Of a stretch of DNA of 64,000 nt, positions 1 through 9,621 are shown in pieces; positions within the stretch are counted from its first letter, which is position 1; each line of letters starts with the position of its first letter. The notes below the pieces were generated by a model that did not search any database, was not told the origin of the DNA, and was given only the letters and a program-made list of their open reading frames with translations. The DNA is from Vibrio sp. HDW18 (GTDB lineage Bacteria; Pseudomonadota; Gammaproteobacteria; Enterobacterales; Vibrionaceae). A program made the translations under genes and the position numbers. The stretch spans positions 2,108,001 to 2,172,000 of the forward strand of contig NZ_CP049913.1 in assembly GCF_011306175.1 (NCBI RefSeq), in the 5' to 3' direction.

Positions 1-222
1 CGGCTGCTGGAGCTGGTTGGCATGGTTGAGCTATCACGCGCCACTTTGGCGATCATTCGGCAAAATGTCATGTTAGCGCTAGGGCTAAAAGCGGTGTTTT
101 TAGTGACCAGCCTTATTGGTATGACGGGATTATGGATGGCGGTATTGGCCGACAGTGGGGCGACTGCACTGGTTACACTGAATGCGTTACGGCTGCTCAA
201 ATTTGGTCAGCGTTCGGTTTAA
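1..222 (+). CDS. zntA: C-terminal end of a heavy-metal P1B-type ATPase (ZntA-like), 5' truncated by the window
   Basis: The frame is open from the first base and codes 73 residues before a TAA. The peptide holds the RATLAIIRQN segment and two hydrophobic helices (around LGLKAVFLVTSLIG and TALVTLNALRLL), which is the usual end of Zn/Cd/Pb-exporting P-type ATPases just after the hinge domain. In the family the last two transmembrane helices help to form the metal path and the protein exports zinc or cadmium from the cytoplasm. The catalytic DKTG loop lies outside the window, so substrate cannot be read here. Another P1B ATPase such as a copper pump is possible. Confidence 0.75.
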   Translation, partial: RLLELVGMVELSRATLAIIRQNVMLALGLKAVFLVTSLIGMTGLWMAVLADSGATALVTLNALRLLKFGQRSV

Positions 223-390
223 ATCGTCAGCCTTAAGCGGTGTGATGCAAATCGATTAGTTGTGCAATTCAATTGATTATTGCTCTGTGCAGTGTGACTG
301 AGCTCGCTTATTTGCTGGCATCTATCGACTAAAGTGACTGAGTACCCTAATGATCAATATGCTGAATAAATGCAAGAGCAGGAGCCTATT

Positions 391-1152
391 ATGACCAAAA
401 CTGTATTCCACCTTGGCGTCACTGACGCTGATTTAAACGGGGCCACCTTAGCGATTATTCCGGGGGATCCGGCTCGAGTGCAGAAGATTGCCGAGTTAAT
501 GGATAACCCAGTGTTTCTGGCTAGCCATCGTGAATATACTGTATATCGCGCTGAGCTAGAGGGAAAATCGGTTGTGGTGTGCTCGACCGGGATCGGTGGC
601 CCTTCCACCTCGATTGCGGTAGAAGAGCTGGCGCAATTAGGCGTGCGTACTTTCTTGCGCGTCGGTACCACCGGGGCGATCCAGCCGCACGTTAACGTGG
701 GCGATATGATTGTTACCACGGGCTCGGTACGTCTGGACGGTGCCAGTTTGCATTTCGCACCGATGGAGTTTCCTGCGGTGCCGGATTTTGAGGTTGCCAC
801 GGCGATGAAAGCAGCAGCGCAAGCCAGTGGTGCCGCGGTGCATATGGGCATCACCGCATCTTCCGATACTTTCTACCCAGGCCAAGAGCGTTATGACACT
901 TTCACTGGACGAGTGGTGCGGCGTTTCCAAGGTTCAATGCAAGAGTGGCAACAGATGGGGGTATTGAACTTTGAAATGGAATCCGCGACGTTGCTGACCA
1001 TGTGTGCCAGCTCAGGTTTGCAAGCCGGTTGTGTCGCTGGGGTGATCATTAATCGCACTCAACAAGAGATCCCAGATCATGCGACGCTGAAAGAAACGGA
1101 AGCGCGTTCGATTAAAGTAGTGGTCGAAGCGGCGCGTCATTTACTCCAATAA
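391..1152 (+). CDS. udp: Uridine phosphorylase
   Basis: This 253-residue protein has exactly the length of E. coli Udp. It phosphorolyses uridine to uracil and ribose-1-phosphate in the cytosol, for pyrimidine salvage. The family marks are [10 protein letters not shown] near the N-terminus, the [16 protein letters not shown] phosphate-binding segment, the [14 protein letters not shown] loop and the [10 protein letters not shown] ribose site. I start at 391 rather than the in-frame ATG at 370, because AGGAG (380-384) is well placed for 391 and the length then matches the family. The upstream region has two weak TGTGA half-sites (241 and 293); E. coli udp is CRP/CytR controlled, but these sites are not strong enough to claim. 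It stands alone, followed by a terminator hairpin. Confidence 0.96.
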   Translation: MTKTVFHLGVTDADLNGATLAIIPGDPARVQKIAELMDNPVFLASHREYTVYRAELEGKSVVVCSTGIGGPSTSIAVEELAQLGVRTFLRVGTTGAIQPHVNVGDMIVTTGSVRLDGASLHFAPMEFPAVPDFEVATAMKAAAQASGAAVHMGITASSDTFYPGQERYDTFTGRVVRRFQGSMQEWQQMGVLNFEMESATLLTMCASSGLQAGCVAGVIINRTQQEIPDHATLKETEARSIKVVVEAARHLLQ

Positions 1153-1191
1153 TTGATGATGTTTATCATTTAATATCCCCGCCGAGACCAA

Positions 1192-1226
1192 ATCAGCGCC
1201 GTGTTATGGCGCTGATATTCTGTTTA
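1192..1226 (+). terminator. Intrinsic terminator after udp
   Basis: A 9-bp stem (ATCAGCGCC with GGCGCTGAT) closes a 7-nt loop and is followed by a weakly T-rich tail. It lies 40 bases after the udp stop and before the convergent gene, so it could serve both strands. Confidence 0.65.
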
Positions 1227-1245
1227 ATTACGGTTAGCCGAATCG

Positions 1246-2064
1246 CTAAATAAGTACCAGTTGTGGTAATGGCTGATACAAGCTTTTGACTAATTGATTG
1301 AGCATATGGTCGTAAACTTCAGCGATGGTCGCGGAGATCTCGCCAGTTAATTGATACAGCGCATTACTGTCTAGTCGCTGGCAGCTATCACTGATGGTGT
1401 TAAGCTGACAGATTGCCGCGCTACCTGCCGCTGAGCTTAGTGTCAGTGGGCTGATCAACGCCAATTGTTCAAGCTTACGTTGCATCAACTGACCATAATG
1501 CACGACTCGAACTGGTTGGTTAGTATTGGGCAGATCCTCAATACATAGACGTAGCTGCGTCAGGGTTTCCATTGCATCAAAAATTTGTTGCCAATTCATA
1601 TGGTATTGATCACGCAGCTCTGCACGCCCCGCATCGACTAACCAAGCCATACTCACATCATCCATTAAGTACATGCAGTGGCGGATCAATTTGCCGTGTA
1701 GCCGTTGGTTTTTTCCTACCGAGGCTTGTGGCCATTGGTTGATCACGGCTTGCAGTGAATTTTGCAAAATACGATATGACGGCTTGTTATCAAAATGGGC
1801 GATCTGGATCAGTTGTTCTGCTTTGGCTAACCAACGTTTTTGTAAAGTGGGCAGCTCACTAAGCTTGGTTTGATCGCGGTCTGTCTGACTGAGCGCTTGA
1901 TGGGTGAGGCTACGATGCTGGCGACATAGCGCCAGCACTTCGCGTAGACCAATCAGCAGCTCGAATTTACGTTGCTGCGCCGAGTGTTTGGGTTGAGCGT
2001 AGCGGTAAATCGCACCAAGCATCGCCAATCCAATCAGCAGTGATATTGTTAGCCACATAGTCAC
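1246..2064 (-). CDS. Membrane-anchored helical protein of unknown function
   Basis: The 272-residue protein begins with one transmembrane segment (WLTISLLIGLAMLGAIYRYA), followed by a mostly alpha-helical region without cysteine clusters or catalytic motifs. The stretch LIGLREVLALCRQHRSLTH and the later helices faintly recall the four-helix NIT (nitrate/nitrite-sensing) fold, but this is only an impression from spacing and I do not assign it. No enzyme or output domain follows. The start could be 2064 or the ATG two codons later. It is transcribed alone, toward udp. A profile-profile search against the NIT family would settle the resemblance. Confidence 0.7.
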   Translation of the reverse strand: MTMWLTISLLIGLAMLGAIYRYAQPKHSAQQRKFELLIGLREVLALCRQHRSLTHQALSQTDRDQTKLSELPTLQKRWLAKAEQLIQIAHFDNKPSYRILQNSLQAVINQWPQASVGKNQRLHGKLIRHCMYLMDDVSMAWLVDAGRAELRDQYHMNWQQIFDAMETLTQLRLCIEDLPNTNQPVRVVHYGQLMQRKLEQLALISPLTLSSAAGSAAICQLNTISDSCQRLDSNALYQLTGEISATIAEVYDHMLNQLVKSLYQPLPQLVLI

Positions 2065-2314
2065 CTCCGAAGCGGTATTTCACGGTTGCCGATCATCTGC
2101 TACGTAGTCATTACATAGCGACGTATGGAGTAGTGCAGTTTGAATGCCAAGAATTTTATGATTTAAAATCAATGAATTATTTTTTGGGTGAGATTTTTGC
2201 TGCTCATTAATGGTGCAGAATGCGCCAAAAGTGTGAGCAAGGTTCAGTTTTAGCCGGTAATGGAGGGATGGCTAATCGATGAGGAGGTTACCAGCGTAAC
2301 TTATAAAATCCGCA
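2065..2314. other. Intergenic region before the hypothetical gene
   Basis: About 250 bases between the start of the minus-strand hypothetical gene and the metG terminator. It is AT-rich near 2150-2190 and should carry the promoter of the hypothetical gene. I see no ORF, repeat or strong hairpin here. Confidence 0.5.
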
Positions 2315-2345
2315 TGAAAAAAGCCTTTGCGCTTGGCAAAGGCTT
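2315..2345 (-). terminator. Intrinsic terminator of metG
   Basis: A perfect 10-bp stem (AAGCCTTTGC with GCAAAGGCTT, loop 5 nt) is followed on the minus strand by a run of T (AAAA at 2317-2320 on the plus strand). It lies about 60 bases after the metG stop codon. Confidence 0.85.
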
Positions 2346-2405
2346 AGTGGTTATCACCGAATCGCTCGATATTGCAAGCCGATGTTGCAAACGGTGTGGT
2401 AAGGC

Positions 2406-4457
2406 TTACATCACACGCATGCCTGCTTGGGCACCTTGATGCGGTTCCAGCAGCCACAAGTCGCTACCACCAGGACCAGCGGCGAGGATCATGCCTTCTG
2501 ACATGCCAAACTTCATCTTACGCGGTTTAAGGTTGGCGACCACCACCGTGTATTTACCAATCAAATCTTCTGGTTGGTAGGCCGATTTAATCCCAGAGAA
2601 GACTTGGCGAGTTTCACCGCCGATATCGAGCTCAAACTTGAGCAGCTTGTCCGATTTCTCGACCGCTTCACAAGCAAGGATCTTAGCAATCCGCAGATCG
2701 ACTTTGGCGAAATCATCAAACTCAATTTCTGCCGCGAGAGGATCTTTGCTTAGCTCGGTGGCTGCGCTCTTTGGCTTTGCGGCTTCCGCTGCGGCTTTTT
2801 CTGCCTCAGCTTCAGCTTTAGACGTGGCAATCATCGCTTCAACCTGTTTCGGATCGATCCGGTTGAACAGCGCTTTGAATGGGGTCACTGCGTGATCAGT
2901 CAGCGGTGTCGCGATATTTTCCCAAGTTAACTCTTGGTTGAGGAAAGCTTCCGTACGCAGTGCCAACGCTGGCATTACCGGCTTGAGGTAAGTCATTAGT
3001 ACCCGGAACAAGTTAATCCCCACGGTACAAATATCTTGCAGCGCTTGGTCTTGGCCTTCCTGTTTGGCCACTACCCAAGGGGCTTTTTCATCCACATATT
3101 GGTTAGCTTTATCGGCCAGTGCGGTGATTTCACGAATGGCACGACCAAACTCACGCGCTTCAAACAGCGCAGCGATTCGATCGGCTGCGCCAGCAAATTC
3201 GGCGTACAGCTCTGGCTCCGCCAATTGAGCTGACAATTTGCCATCGAAACGTTTAGTGATAAAGCCTGCATTACGTGAGGCAAGGTTTACGATCTTGTTC
3301 ACCACATCCGCATTCACACGTTGGGTGAAGTCTTCAAGGTTCAGGTCGAGGTCATCAATGCGGTTGTTCAGTTTGGCCGCGTAGTAATAACGCAGACACT
3401 CTGGATCCAAGTGGTTGAGGTAGGTGCTGGCTTTGACAAACGTGCCTTTGGATTTGGACATTTTCGCGCCATTCACCGTGACATAACCGTGGACAAACAC
3501 ATTGGTCGGTTTACGGAAACCAGAGCCGTCAAGCATCGCCGGCCAGAACAAGCTATGGAAGTAAACGATGTCTTTACCGATGAAGTGGTAAAGCTCGGTT
3601 TGGCTGTCTTTATTCCAGTATTCGTTAAAGTCGAGATCGCCACGCTTGTCACACAGGTTTTTAAATGAACCCATGTAACCAATTGGCGCATCCAGCCATA
3701 CATAGAAGAACTTGTCTTTTTCGCCCGGAATTTCAAAGCCGAAGTAAGGCGCATCGCGGGAAATATCCCATTGTTGCAAGCCGCCTTCAAACCACTCTTG
3801 CATCTTGTTGGCGGTTTCTGATTGCAGCGATCCTGAGCGGGTCCACTCTTTAAGCATGCTTTCAAACTGCGGCAGGTCAAAGAAGAAGTGCTCAGAATCT
3901 TTCATCACTGGCGTCGCGCCAGATACTGCTGATTTAGGATTGATCAGCTCGGTTGGGCTGTAAGTCTCACCACACGCGTCACAGTTATCCCCGTACTGAT
4001 CTTCCGATTTACATTTCGGGCAGGTGCCTTTGACGAAACGATCCGGTAGGAACATCTGTTTTTCAGGATCGAACAATTGAGAAATTGTGCGGCTGGAAAT
4101 AAAGCCGTTGTTTTTCAGTTGTAGATAGATGTGTGACGCCAGCTCGCGGTTTTCATCGCTATGAGTGCTGTGGTAGTTATCAAAGCTAATATCGAAGCCA
4201 GCAAAATCGCGTTGGTGCTCTTCGCTCACCATCTCGATCATCGCTTCTGGTGTCATACCCATTTGCTGTGCTTTCAGCATGATAGGTGTACCGTGCGCAT
4301 CATCGGCACAGATAAAGTTTACTGTATTGCCGCGCAGACGCTGATAACGAACCCAAATGTCAGCTTGGATATGCTCAAGCATATGGCCAAGGTGGATTGA
4401 ACCGTTCGCGTAAGGCAGGGCACAAGTGACCAGAAGTTTTCTTGGATCGTTTGCCAT
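2406..4457 (-). CDS. metG: Methionyl-tRNA synthetase
   Basis: A 683-residue class I aminoacyl-tRNA synthetase that charges tRNA-Met with methionine. Visible marks are HLGH at residues 22-25 (the HIGH motif), a zinc knuckle with four cysteines in CPKCK and CDACG, KMSKS near residue 332, and a C-terminal OB-fold tRNA-binding domain of the EMAPII type (starting near [15 protein letters not shown]) that drives dimerisation. The reading frame stays open upstream to 4634, but [19 protein letters not shown] at 4457 is the family N-terminus, so the longer start is rejected. It is divergent from mrp, with 157 bases between the two starts, and ends at a strong terminator. Confidence 0.97.
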   Translation of the reverse strand: MANDPRKLLVTCALPYANGSIHLGHMLEHIQADIWVRYQRLRGNTVNFICADDAHGTPIMLKAQQMGMTPEAMIEMVSEEHQRDFAGFDISFDNYHSTHSDENRELASHIYLQLKNNGFISSRTISQLFDPEKQMFLPDRFVKGTCPKCKSEDQYGDNCDACGETYSPTELINPKSAVSGATPVMKDSEHFFFDLPQFESMLKEWTRSGSLQSETANKMQEWFEGGLQQWDISRDAPYFGFEIPGEKDKFFYVWLDAPIGYMGSFKNLCDKRGDLDFNEYWNKDSQTELYHFIGKDIVYFHSLFWPAMLDGSGFRKPTNVFVHGYVTVNGAKMSKSKGTFVKASTYLNHLDPECLRYYYAAKLNNRIDDLDLNLEDFTQRVNADVVNKIVNLASRNAGFITKRFDGKLSAQLAEPELYAEFAGAADRIAALFEAREFGRAIREITALADKANQYVDEKAPWVVAKQEGQDQALQDICTVGINLFRVLMTYLKPVMPALALRTEAFLNQELTWENIATPLTDHAVTPFKALFNRIDPKQVEAMIATSKAEAEAEKAAAEAAKPKSAATELSKDPLAAEIEFDDFAKVDLRIAKILACEAVEKSDKLLKFELDIGGETRQVFSGIKSAYQPEDLIGKYTVVVANLKPRKMKFGMSEGMILAAGPGGSDLWLLEPHQGAQAGMRVM

Positions 4458-4614
4458 ACTTAATATTCGCTTTTGTTGATAGGGACTAAATTGAAGCGAT
4501 AATACTACCCTAAGCACGCAGTCACGCCAAGGCGCGCGGCAGTTGATTCCCCTATCTTTTTCAGGGTTCAGTTGACAGCCAAGCAGTGCTAGCATGGGTA
4601 AAAAAGGGGAAGTT

Positions 4615-5691
4615 ATGCTATCCATCCAATCCAAACACGATCTCTGCCTATGGCTGAGCCAATTTTCGCATCCTGATTTAATCAGTGACTGGGCGCTGGC
4701 TCCCGGGCTGGTTAAGGTGACGCCTAATCAACAACTCATCATCCAACTGCCGTTTGCGGCGCATGATCTGGTTAGCCAATTGAACGCTTGGCTGGTCAAA
4801 CAGCAAGCCAGTGGAGCAATCGCGCCGATCACCTTTGAGATTCAAGTGCAACCCAAAGCGTTAGTCACCCCGCTTGGTACATCCGTCAACGGAGTGAAAA
4901 ATATCATCGCAGTGACGTCCGGCAAGGGTGGGGTGGGTAAATCGACCACGGCCGCTAACCTAGCATTGGCAATCGCGCAGTCAGGTGCCAAAGTCGGTTT
5001 ATTGGACGCCGATATTTATGGCCCATCCGTGCCGCTGATGCTCGGCAAAACCAAAGCTAAACCCGTTGTGCGTGACAATAAATGGATGCAGCCGATTGAG
5101 GCGCACGGCATTGCCACCCATTCGATTGGTTATTTGGTTGATGAGGCGGATGCGGCGATTTGGCGCGGTCCAATGGCCTCTAAAGCGTTGGGGCAGCTAC
5201 TCAATGAAACCGAGTGGCCTGATCTGGATTATCTGGTGATCGATATGCCGCCGGGCACCGGCGATATTCAGCTTACTCTTGCTCAGCAAATTCCAGTCAC
5301 TGGCGCGGTGATTGTCACCACGCCACAGGATTTAGCGCTAGCGGACGCGCGCAAAGGGGCCGCGATGTTTGCCAAAGTGGCTGTGCCAGTGCTTGGGCTG
5401 GTGGAAAATATGAGTTATCACATCTGTAGTCACTGCGGTGAAAAAGAGTCTATTTTTGGGGTTGGCGGAGCGCAAACCTTGGCTACTGAATTTGGTTTAT
5501 CACTGTTGGCGCAAATCCCGCTGCATATTGATTTGCGTGCCGATCTGGATGCCGGTGTACCAACGGTGGTCGCGCGCCCAGACAGCGAACATACTGAGCG
5601 TTATTTAGCCCTAGCGCAGCGTGTCTGCGCCAGCTTGTATTGGCAAGGTAAACCCAAACCGGAGTCGATTGCGATCCAGTGGATGAACTAA
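4615..5691 (+). CDS. mrp: Mrp/ApbC-type Fe-S cluster carrier ATPase
   Basis: The 358-residue protein has a short N-terminal domain (about 1-85) and a ParA/MinD-like P-loop ATPase domain. Its Walker A (SGKGGVGKS) has the deviant double lysine. Further marks are LDADIYGPS, the [10 protein letters not shown] segment, and CxxC in CSHCG, where members bind a transferable [4Fe-4S] cluster between subunits. Family members load clusters onto apo-proteins in the cytosol. I prefer 4615 over the in-frame ATG at 4594 because an AAAAGGGGAAG ribosome site stands just before it. The divergent arrangement with metG is the same as in E. coli. A hairpin (5711-5740) with no T-run follows. Confidence 0.94.
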   Translation: MLSIQSKHDLCLWLSQFSHPDLISDWALAPGLVKVTPNQQLIIQLPFAAHDLVSQLNAWLVKQQASGAIAPITFEIQVQPKALVTPLGTSVNGVKNIIAVTSGKGGVGKSTTAANLALAIAQSGAKVGLLDADIYGPSVPLMLGKTKAKPVVRDNKWMQPIEAHGIATHSIGYLVDEADAAIWRGPMASKALGQLLNETEWPDLDYLVIDMPPGTGDIQLTLAQQIPVTGAVIVTTPQDLALADARKGAAMFAKVAVPVLGLVENMSYHICSHCGEKESIFGVGGAQTLATEFGLSLLAQIPLHIDLRADLDAGVPTVVARPDSEHTERYLALAQRVCASLYWQGKPKPESIAIQWMN

Positions 5692-5868
5692 GCCGAACTC
5701 GGTCATTTTGGTCAGTGTCAATGTAATCGGTTGCACTGACTGAAACTTATCCATCCAAGCTTGGCTAGTCGGTTTTTGCCAAATGCAAACTGGTATCTAG
5801 GTCACAGTTTCCCTATAATCAGGCGGTTTACCTTCATTCCTCACAACCATGTTCGGGTGCATAAAACC

Positions 5869-6510
5869 ATGTCTGAAAATAATCAATGTGTCATCGTCGG
5901 TATTGCTGGCGCTTCTGCTTCTGGTAAAAGTCTCATTGCGAGCACGATCTATAACGAGCTGCGCGCCAAAGTAGGTGACCATCAAATCGGTGTGATTACG
6001 GAAGATTGCTACTACAAAGATCAGAGTCATCTGAGCATGGAAGAGCGGGTTAAAACCAACTACGACCATCCGAATGCTTTAGATCACGATTTACTGTGCC
6101 AACATTTAGAAATGCTGGCCCGTGGTGAAGCGGTTGAAGTGCCAGAATACAGCTATACTGAGCATACCCGCACCGCAAACACCACCACCATGACCCCGAA
6201 AAAAGTGATCATTTTGGAAGGTATCTTGCTGCTGACCGACCCTCGTCTGCGCAGCTTAATGCATGCGACCGTGTTTATGGATACCCCGTTGGATATCTGT
6301 TTACTGCGCCGCGTTAAGCGTGATGTGCAAGAGCGTGGCCGTACGATGGAATCGGTACTCAAGCAGTACCAACAGACTGTGCGCCCAATGTTTATGCAAT
6401 TTATTGAGCCATCGAAACAGTACGCTGACATTATTGTGCCGCGTGGGGGTAAAAACCGGATCGCGATTGATGTGCTGAAAGCACATATCGCCAAACTGCT
6501 CAAAGCGTAA
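5869..6510 (+). CDS. udk: Uridine kinase
   Basis: A 213-residue protein, the same length as E. coli Udk. It phosphorylates uridine and cytidine with GTP or ATP in pyrimidine salvage. The P-loop is GASASGKS (residues about 12-19); the nucleoside pocket is marked by DCYYKDQ and the segment YDHPNALD; the lid has [12 protein letters not shown]. The open frame extends upstream to 5761, but [14 protein letters not shown] at 5869 aligns with the family start. It pairs functionally with udp in this window, though the two are separated by other genes. A strong terminator follows. Confidence 0.96.
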   Translation: MSENNQCVIVGIAGASASGKSLIASTIYNELRAKVGDHQIGVITEDCYYKDQSHLSMEERVKTNYDHPNALDHDLLCQHLEMLARGEAVEVPEYSYTEHTRTANTTTMTPKKVIILEGILLLTDPRLRSLMHATVFMDTPLDICLLRRVKRDVQERGRTMESVLKQYQQTVRPMFMQFIEPSKQYADIIVPRGGKNRIAIDVLKAHIAKLLKA

Positions 6511-6555
6511 TTTTCACCACAGCTTTACATCAGTTTGCTTTATTTTTCCCAATAG

Positions 6556-6586
6556 AAGTGGCACGTTAGGTGCCACTTTCTTTTTA
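6556..6586 (+). terminator. Intrinsic terminator after udk
   Basis: Perfect 9-bp stem AAGTGGCAC/GTGCCACTT with a 5-nt loop and a TCTTTTTAT tail, 45 bases after udk. Confidence 0.9.
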
Positions 6587-6607
6587 TCGTCAAGCAAGGA
6601 TATGCCG

Positions 6608-8716
6608 ATGAAAAAACTCTTTCTTTTCGTGCTGGGTGTGGTGGTACTGCTGGTTGCTGCACTGCTAGCCTTAGTCTTATTGATCAACCCCAATCAATTT
6701 AAACCACTGATTGTCGAACAAGCTAAGCAGCAGACTGGATTAGATCTGGTGATGGAAGGCGATATCGGCTGGCAATTTTACCCATCGATCGGCTTTGAAT
6801 TAGGCAATACTGAGCTGAAAAACCCAGCCGGTTTCCAAGCGCCTAATTTGTTTAAAGTGGATAGCGTAGGGATTGCGATTGAGCTGATGCCACTGCTCGA
6901 TAAACAGCTTAATATTGGCCAACTGCGTTTAGACGGAGCGGAGTTCTATCTGGAAACCCTCAAAGATGGTCGCTCGAATCTTGATCTGGTAACTCAAGCG
7001 CTACAATCAGCTAAGACCACTCAAGCCTCCCCTCAAGCTATTTCTGAGCAAGCAAGTTCAGGATCTGCCAATAGTGGATGGAATATGACTTTGGCTGGCG
7101 TTGCGGTGCATAATGCGCTGCTGCAAATTGTTGATCACCAAGCTGGCAGCCAAACCAAGTTGTATGACGTGCAATTAGCGGTGAGCGAGTTTGCTCCCGA
7201 GCGTTGGACTAGCGTGACCTTTGCTGCCAAAGGCGATAAAGATCAGCAGAAACTTGCCGCGCAAGGTGCAGCAGAAGTGCGTTTAGCCGCCGATTTTAAA
7301 CAGTATGCGCTACGCAATATTAATCTGGATGCCAGCTTTAGTGATCCCAGTAACCAAATCGATTCTGCCAAACTGAAACTCGATACCTTTGAGTTTGATA
7401 AAGCCAATGCCTTGAGCTTCTCGGTAGCGGGTAAAGCGGCGGACATCAAACTTAATGCGCAAGGTTCGGCCTCACTGATGGTCAATCAAGCGATCAGCAA
7501 AGTCGGTTTGGAGGCACTGAAACTGCAAGTCGAATTGGAAGGAACTGCGTTACCGCAATCCCCGATGAAGTTAAGTGTAGACTCGCAAATTGCTTTCGAT
7601 TTGACCCAAAACCATCTCAGAGTGCTGCTCAATAAATTGACCGCTAACGCGTTGAGTCTGGATGGTAAAGTCGATGTAACGTTAACCGAGATCCCGAAGG
7701 TTCGCTTTAATGTGCACAGTCCCGAGCTTGATGTGGATGCCTTGTTAGGTACGAAGGATCAAAAGTCGCAATCTGCACCGGCCAAGGAAGCGGCGCCATC
7801 CTCATCGTCCGCTAGCGTGGCAAATGCTCCTAGAGAAGTAGAGCCGGACTTATCCGCCTTGAAAACTTTGGATGTAGCGGGTGAGATCCGCATCGACAAA
7901 TTCACTGCCAGTAATGCCCATCTGCAAAACGTGCAAGCCAATTTCGCACTCAATCGTGGCGTGGTGGATTTGCAATCGTTGACGGCCAAGCTTTACCAAG
8001 GTTCATTGCAAGCCAAGGCGCACTTGGATACGCGTAAAACTCCGGCAAATTACACCTTGCAGTCACAGCTCAAAGGAGTACAGGTTCAACCCCTCCTTAA
8101 TGATGTGCTGAATAATCAAATGCTGGCCGGCACGGGTAATATTGATCTTAACCTGCAAGGTCAAAGTTTAACCCCAACCGGCATTCAGCAAAATCTACAA
8201 GGTACGGTGGCGATTAACTTTGCCGATGGCGCGGTGAAGGGGATTAACGTGGCACACCTTATTCGTACCAACTATGCCAAAATCAAAGGCCAAAGTGTCG
8301 AGGAAGCGGATACGGTTAAGCAAACCGATTTTAGTGCCATGACCACCACCCTAACCTTAAATAAAGGCTTAGTGACCACTAAAGATCTTAATCTGCAATC
8401 GCCACTGCTGCGTATTCATGGTGAAGGTCAGGCCAATTATTTGCAGCATACGGTTGATTTTTTAGTGCGCACCTCGGTGGTTGGTACGCTGGAAGGCCAA
8501 GGCGGTAAGAGTTTGGATGAGCTGCGAGATGTGACGATTCCAATCAATATTTCCGGTACTTGGAGTGCGCCTAAATTCCGGCTGGTATTTGATGAAGTGC
8601 TGAAGCAAAAGGCCAAAAAAGAGGTCGATCGTGGGGTTGAGAAGCTAACCGATAAAATCAAAGATGAGCAGACTAAAAAAGCGGTCGATGGGTTACTGAA
8701 AGGCTTGTTTAAATAG
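6608..8716 (+). CDS. asmA: AsmA-family inner-membrane/periplasmic protein
   Basis: The 702-residue protein has an N-terminal signal anchor (KKLFLFVLGVVVLLVAALLALVLL), the AsmA domain start (FKPLIVEQAKQQTGLDLVMEG), a low-complexity Ala/Ser/Pro linker near residues 385-415, and the conserved C-terminal AsmA half that ends with a charged Lys-rich helix. AsmA-like proteins form long beta-groove structures spanning the periplasm and are linked to phospholipid and outer-membrane homeostasis. I choose 6608 instead of 6602 because AAGGA at 6596-6600 then has 7-nt spacing. It is probably transcribed alone, between two terminators. Confidence 0.92.
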   Translation: MKKLFLFVLGVVVLLVAALLALVLLINPNQFKPLIVEQAKQQTGLDLVMEGDIGWQFYPSIGFELGNTELKNPAGFQAPNLFKVDSVGIAIELMPLLDKQLNIGQLRLDGAEFYLETLKDGRSNLDLVTQALQSAKTTQASPQAISEQASSGSANSGWNMTLAGVAVHNALLQIVDHQAGSQTKLYDVQLAVSEFAPERWTSVTFAAKGDKDQQKLAAQGAAEVRLAADFKQYALRNINLDASFSDPSNQIDSAKLKLDTFEFDKANALSFSVAGKAADIKLNAQGSASLMVNQAISKVGLEALKLQVELEGTALPQSPMKLSVDSQIAFDLTQNHLRVLLNKLTANALSLDGKVDVTLTEIPKVRFNVHSPELDVDALLGTKDQKSQSAPAKEAAPSSSSASVANAPREVEPDLSALKTLDVAGEIRIDKFTASNAHLQNVQANFALNRGVVDLQSLTAKLYQGSLQAKAHLDTRKTPANYTLQSQLKGVQVQPLLNDVLNNQMLAGTGNIDLNLQGQSLTPTGIQQNLQGTVAINFADGAVKGINVAHLIRTNYAKIKGQSVEEADTVKQTDFSAMTTTLTLNKGLVTTKDLNLQSPLLRIHGEGQANYLQHTVDFLVRTSVVGTLEGQGGKSLDELRDVTIPINISGTWSAPKFRLVFDEVLKQKAKKEVDRGVEKLTDKIKDEQTKKAVDGLLKGLFK

Positions 8717-8718
8717 CG

Positions 8719-8756
8719 ATACCCTTCCTACCTGCAACGCCAAGTTGTTTGGGTAT
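8719..8756. repeat. Internally deleted ERIC element
   Basis: Only the two ends of the ERIC repeat remain: ATACCCTTCCTAC at the left and the CTGCAACxCCAAGTT...GGGTAT end at the right, joined so that the middle of about 90 bases is missing. Full copies are at 28708 and 55360. Confidence 0.75.
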
Positions 8757-8819
8757 ATCGCATTTCTCAAATCATTCATTTCTCAGGTCATCGCTTTGTT
8801 AGATCATTGAGTGTTCAAT

Positions 8820-8850
8820 AAGGGCTGATATTCAGCCCTTAAGTTTATTT
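8820..8850 (+). terminator. Terminator between asmA and btuR
   Basis: A 9-bp stem (AAGGGCTGA/TCAGCCCTT) with a TAT loop, followed by AAGTTTATTT on the plus strand. The genes are convergent, so it may work for both. Confidence 0.7.
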
Positions 8851-8893
8851 GTGCTTCGCCAATTGCGACAAACTGCAAGTAGCAAGGCTATCG

Positions 8894-9499
8894 TTACCAA
8901 TCCACCCCTTTAAGGGCTTTCACACCCGCTTCAAAGGCGTGCTTAATGTTTTTCACTTCCGAAACGGTATCCGCCAGCTCAATTAAACTGCGGTGTGCAC
9001 CGCGTCCAGTGATGATCACCGATTGCATACTAGGGCGTTGCTCTAGAGCTTGCAGCACCTCATCCAGCTCGATATAACTGTAGCTCACCATATAAGTCAG
9101 TTCATCCAATAGCACAACATCAAGTGTTGGATCTTGTAGCATCCGTTTACAGTGTTGCCATACCTGCTGTGCTGCTGCGCTATCACTGGCGCGATTTTGA
9201 GTATCCCAAGTAAAGCCGGTTGCCATCACTTGGAATTCCACGCCCAGCTTTTCTAACAGATTACGCTCGCCATTGTCCCAAGTGCCTTTAATAAATTGCG
9301 CGACGGCGCAGTGCTTACCGTGACCGACGGCGCGGGCAATGGTGCCAAATCCGGAGGTTGATTTGCCCTTACCATTGCCGGTGATGATCAGCAATAAGCC
9401 TTTTTCTTGCTGAGCGGCTGCGATTTTGGCATCGACTTGCTGTTTAACCTTCTGTTGGCGGGCTTGGTGGCGCTCTTGTTTGATCTCATCGCCTGACAT
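8894..9499 (-). CDS. btuR: Cob(I)alamin adenosyltransferase (CobA/BtuR type)
   Basis: A 201-residue protein that adenosylates cobalamin and cobinamide with ATP, giving the coenzyme form of B12. The P-loop is GNGKGKSTSGFGTIARA; later marks are AQFIKG, the FTWDTQN segment and LLDELTYMVSYSYI, all typical of the CobA/CobO/BtuR family. The frame is open to 9544, but MSGDEIKQER at 9499 is preceded by AAGGA with good spacing and matches the family start. It is a single gene, convergent with asmA. Confidence 0.95.
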   Translation of the reverse strand: MSGDEIKQERHQARQQKVKQQVDAKIAAAQQEKGLLLIITGNGKGKSTSGFGTIARAVGHGKHCAVAQFIKGTWDNGERNLLEKLGVEFQVMATGFTWDTQNRASDSAAAQQVWQHCKRMLQDPTLDVVLLDELTYMVSYSYIELDEVLQALEQRPSMQSVIITGRGAHRSLIELADTVSEVKNIKHAFEAGVKALKGVDW

Positions 9500-9560
9500 A
9501 CACAATCCTTTTTCCATTGGGGAGCGGTCTTTATCATAGCCCAATTAATTACTGGCCAAC

Positions 9561-9591
9561 AAAATAATCAGGCCAGCATACAGTGCTGGCC
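9561..9591 (-). terminator. Terminator of the first fadL-type gene
   Basis: An 8-bp stem GGCCAGCA/TGCTGGCC (9571-9591), followed on the minus strand by TGATTATTTT. It lies 30 bases after the stop. Confidence 0.85.
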
Positions 9592-9621
9592 TTGGTTATC
9601 ATTGATAAAAGGTGGCAATGG

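Noticed and set aside
241..310. Two CRP-like sites before udp
   Set aside because: Both have a good TGTGA left half but poor right halves; E. coli udp control makes them attractive but the sequence is not enough.
3473..3880. 135-codon minus-strand ORF inside metG
   Set aside because: It is another frame of the same strand as metG, whose frame is fully supported by motifs.
4458..4634. 59-residue N-terminal extension of metG
   Set aside because: The family start [11 protein letters not shown] lies at 4457; the upstream codons overlap the mrp start region on the other strand and have no similarity to the family.
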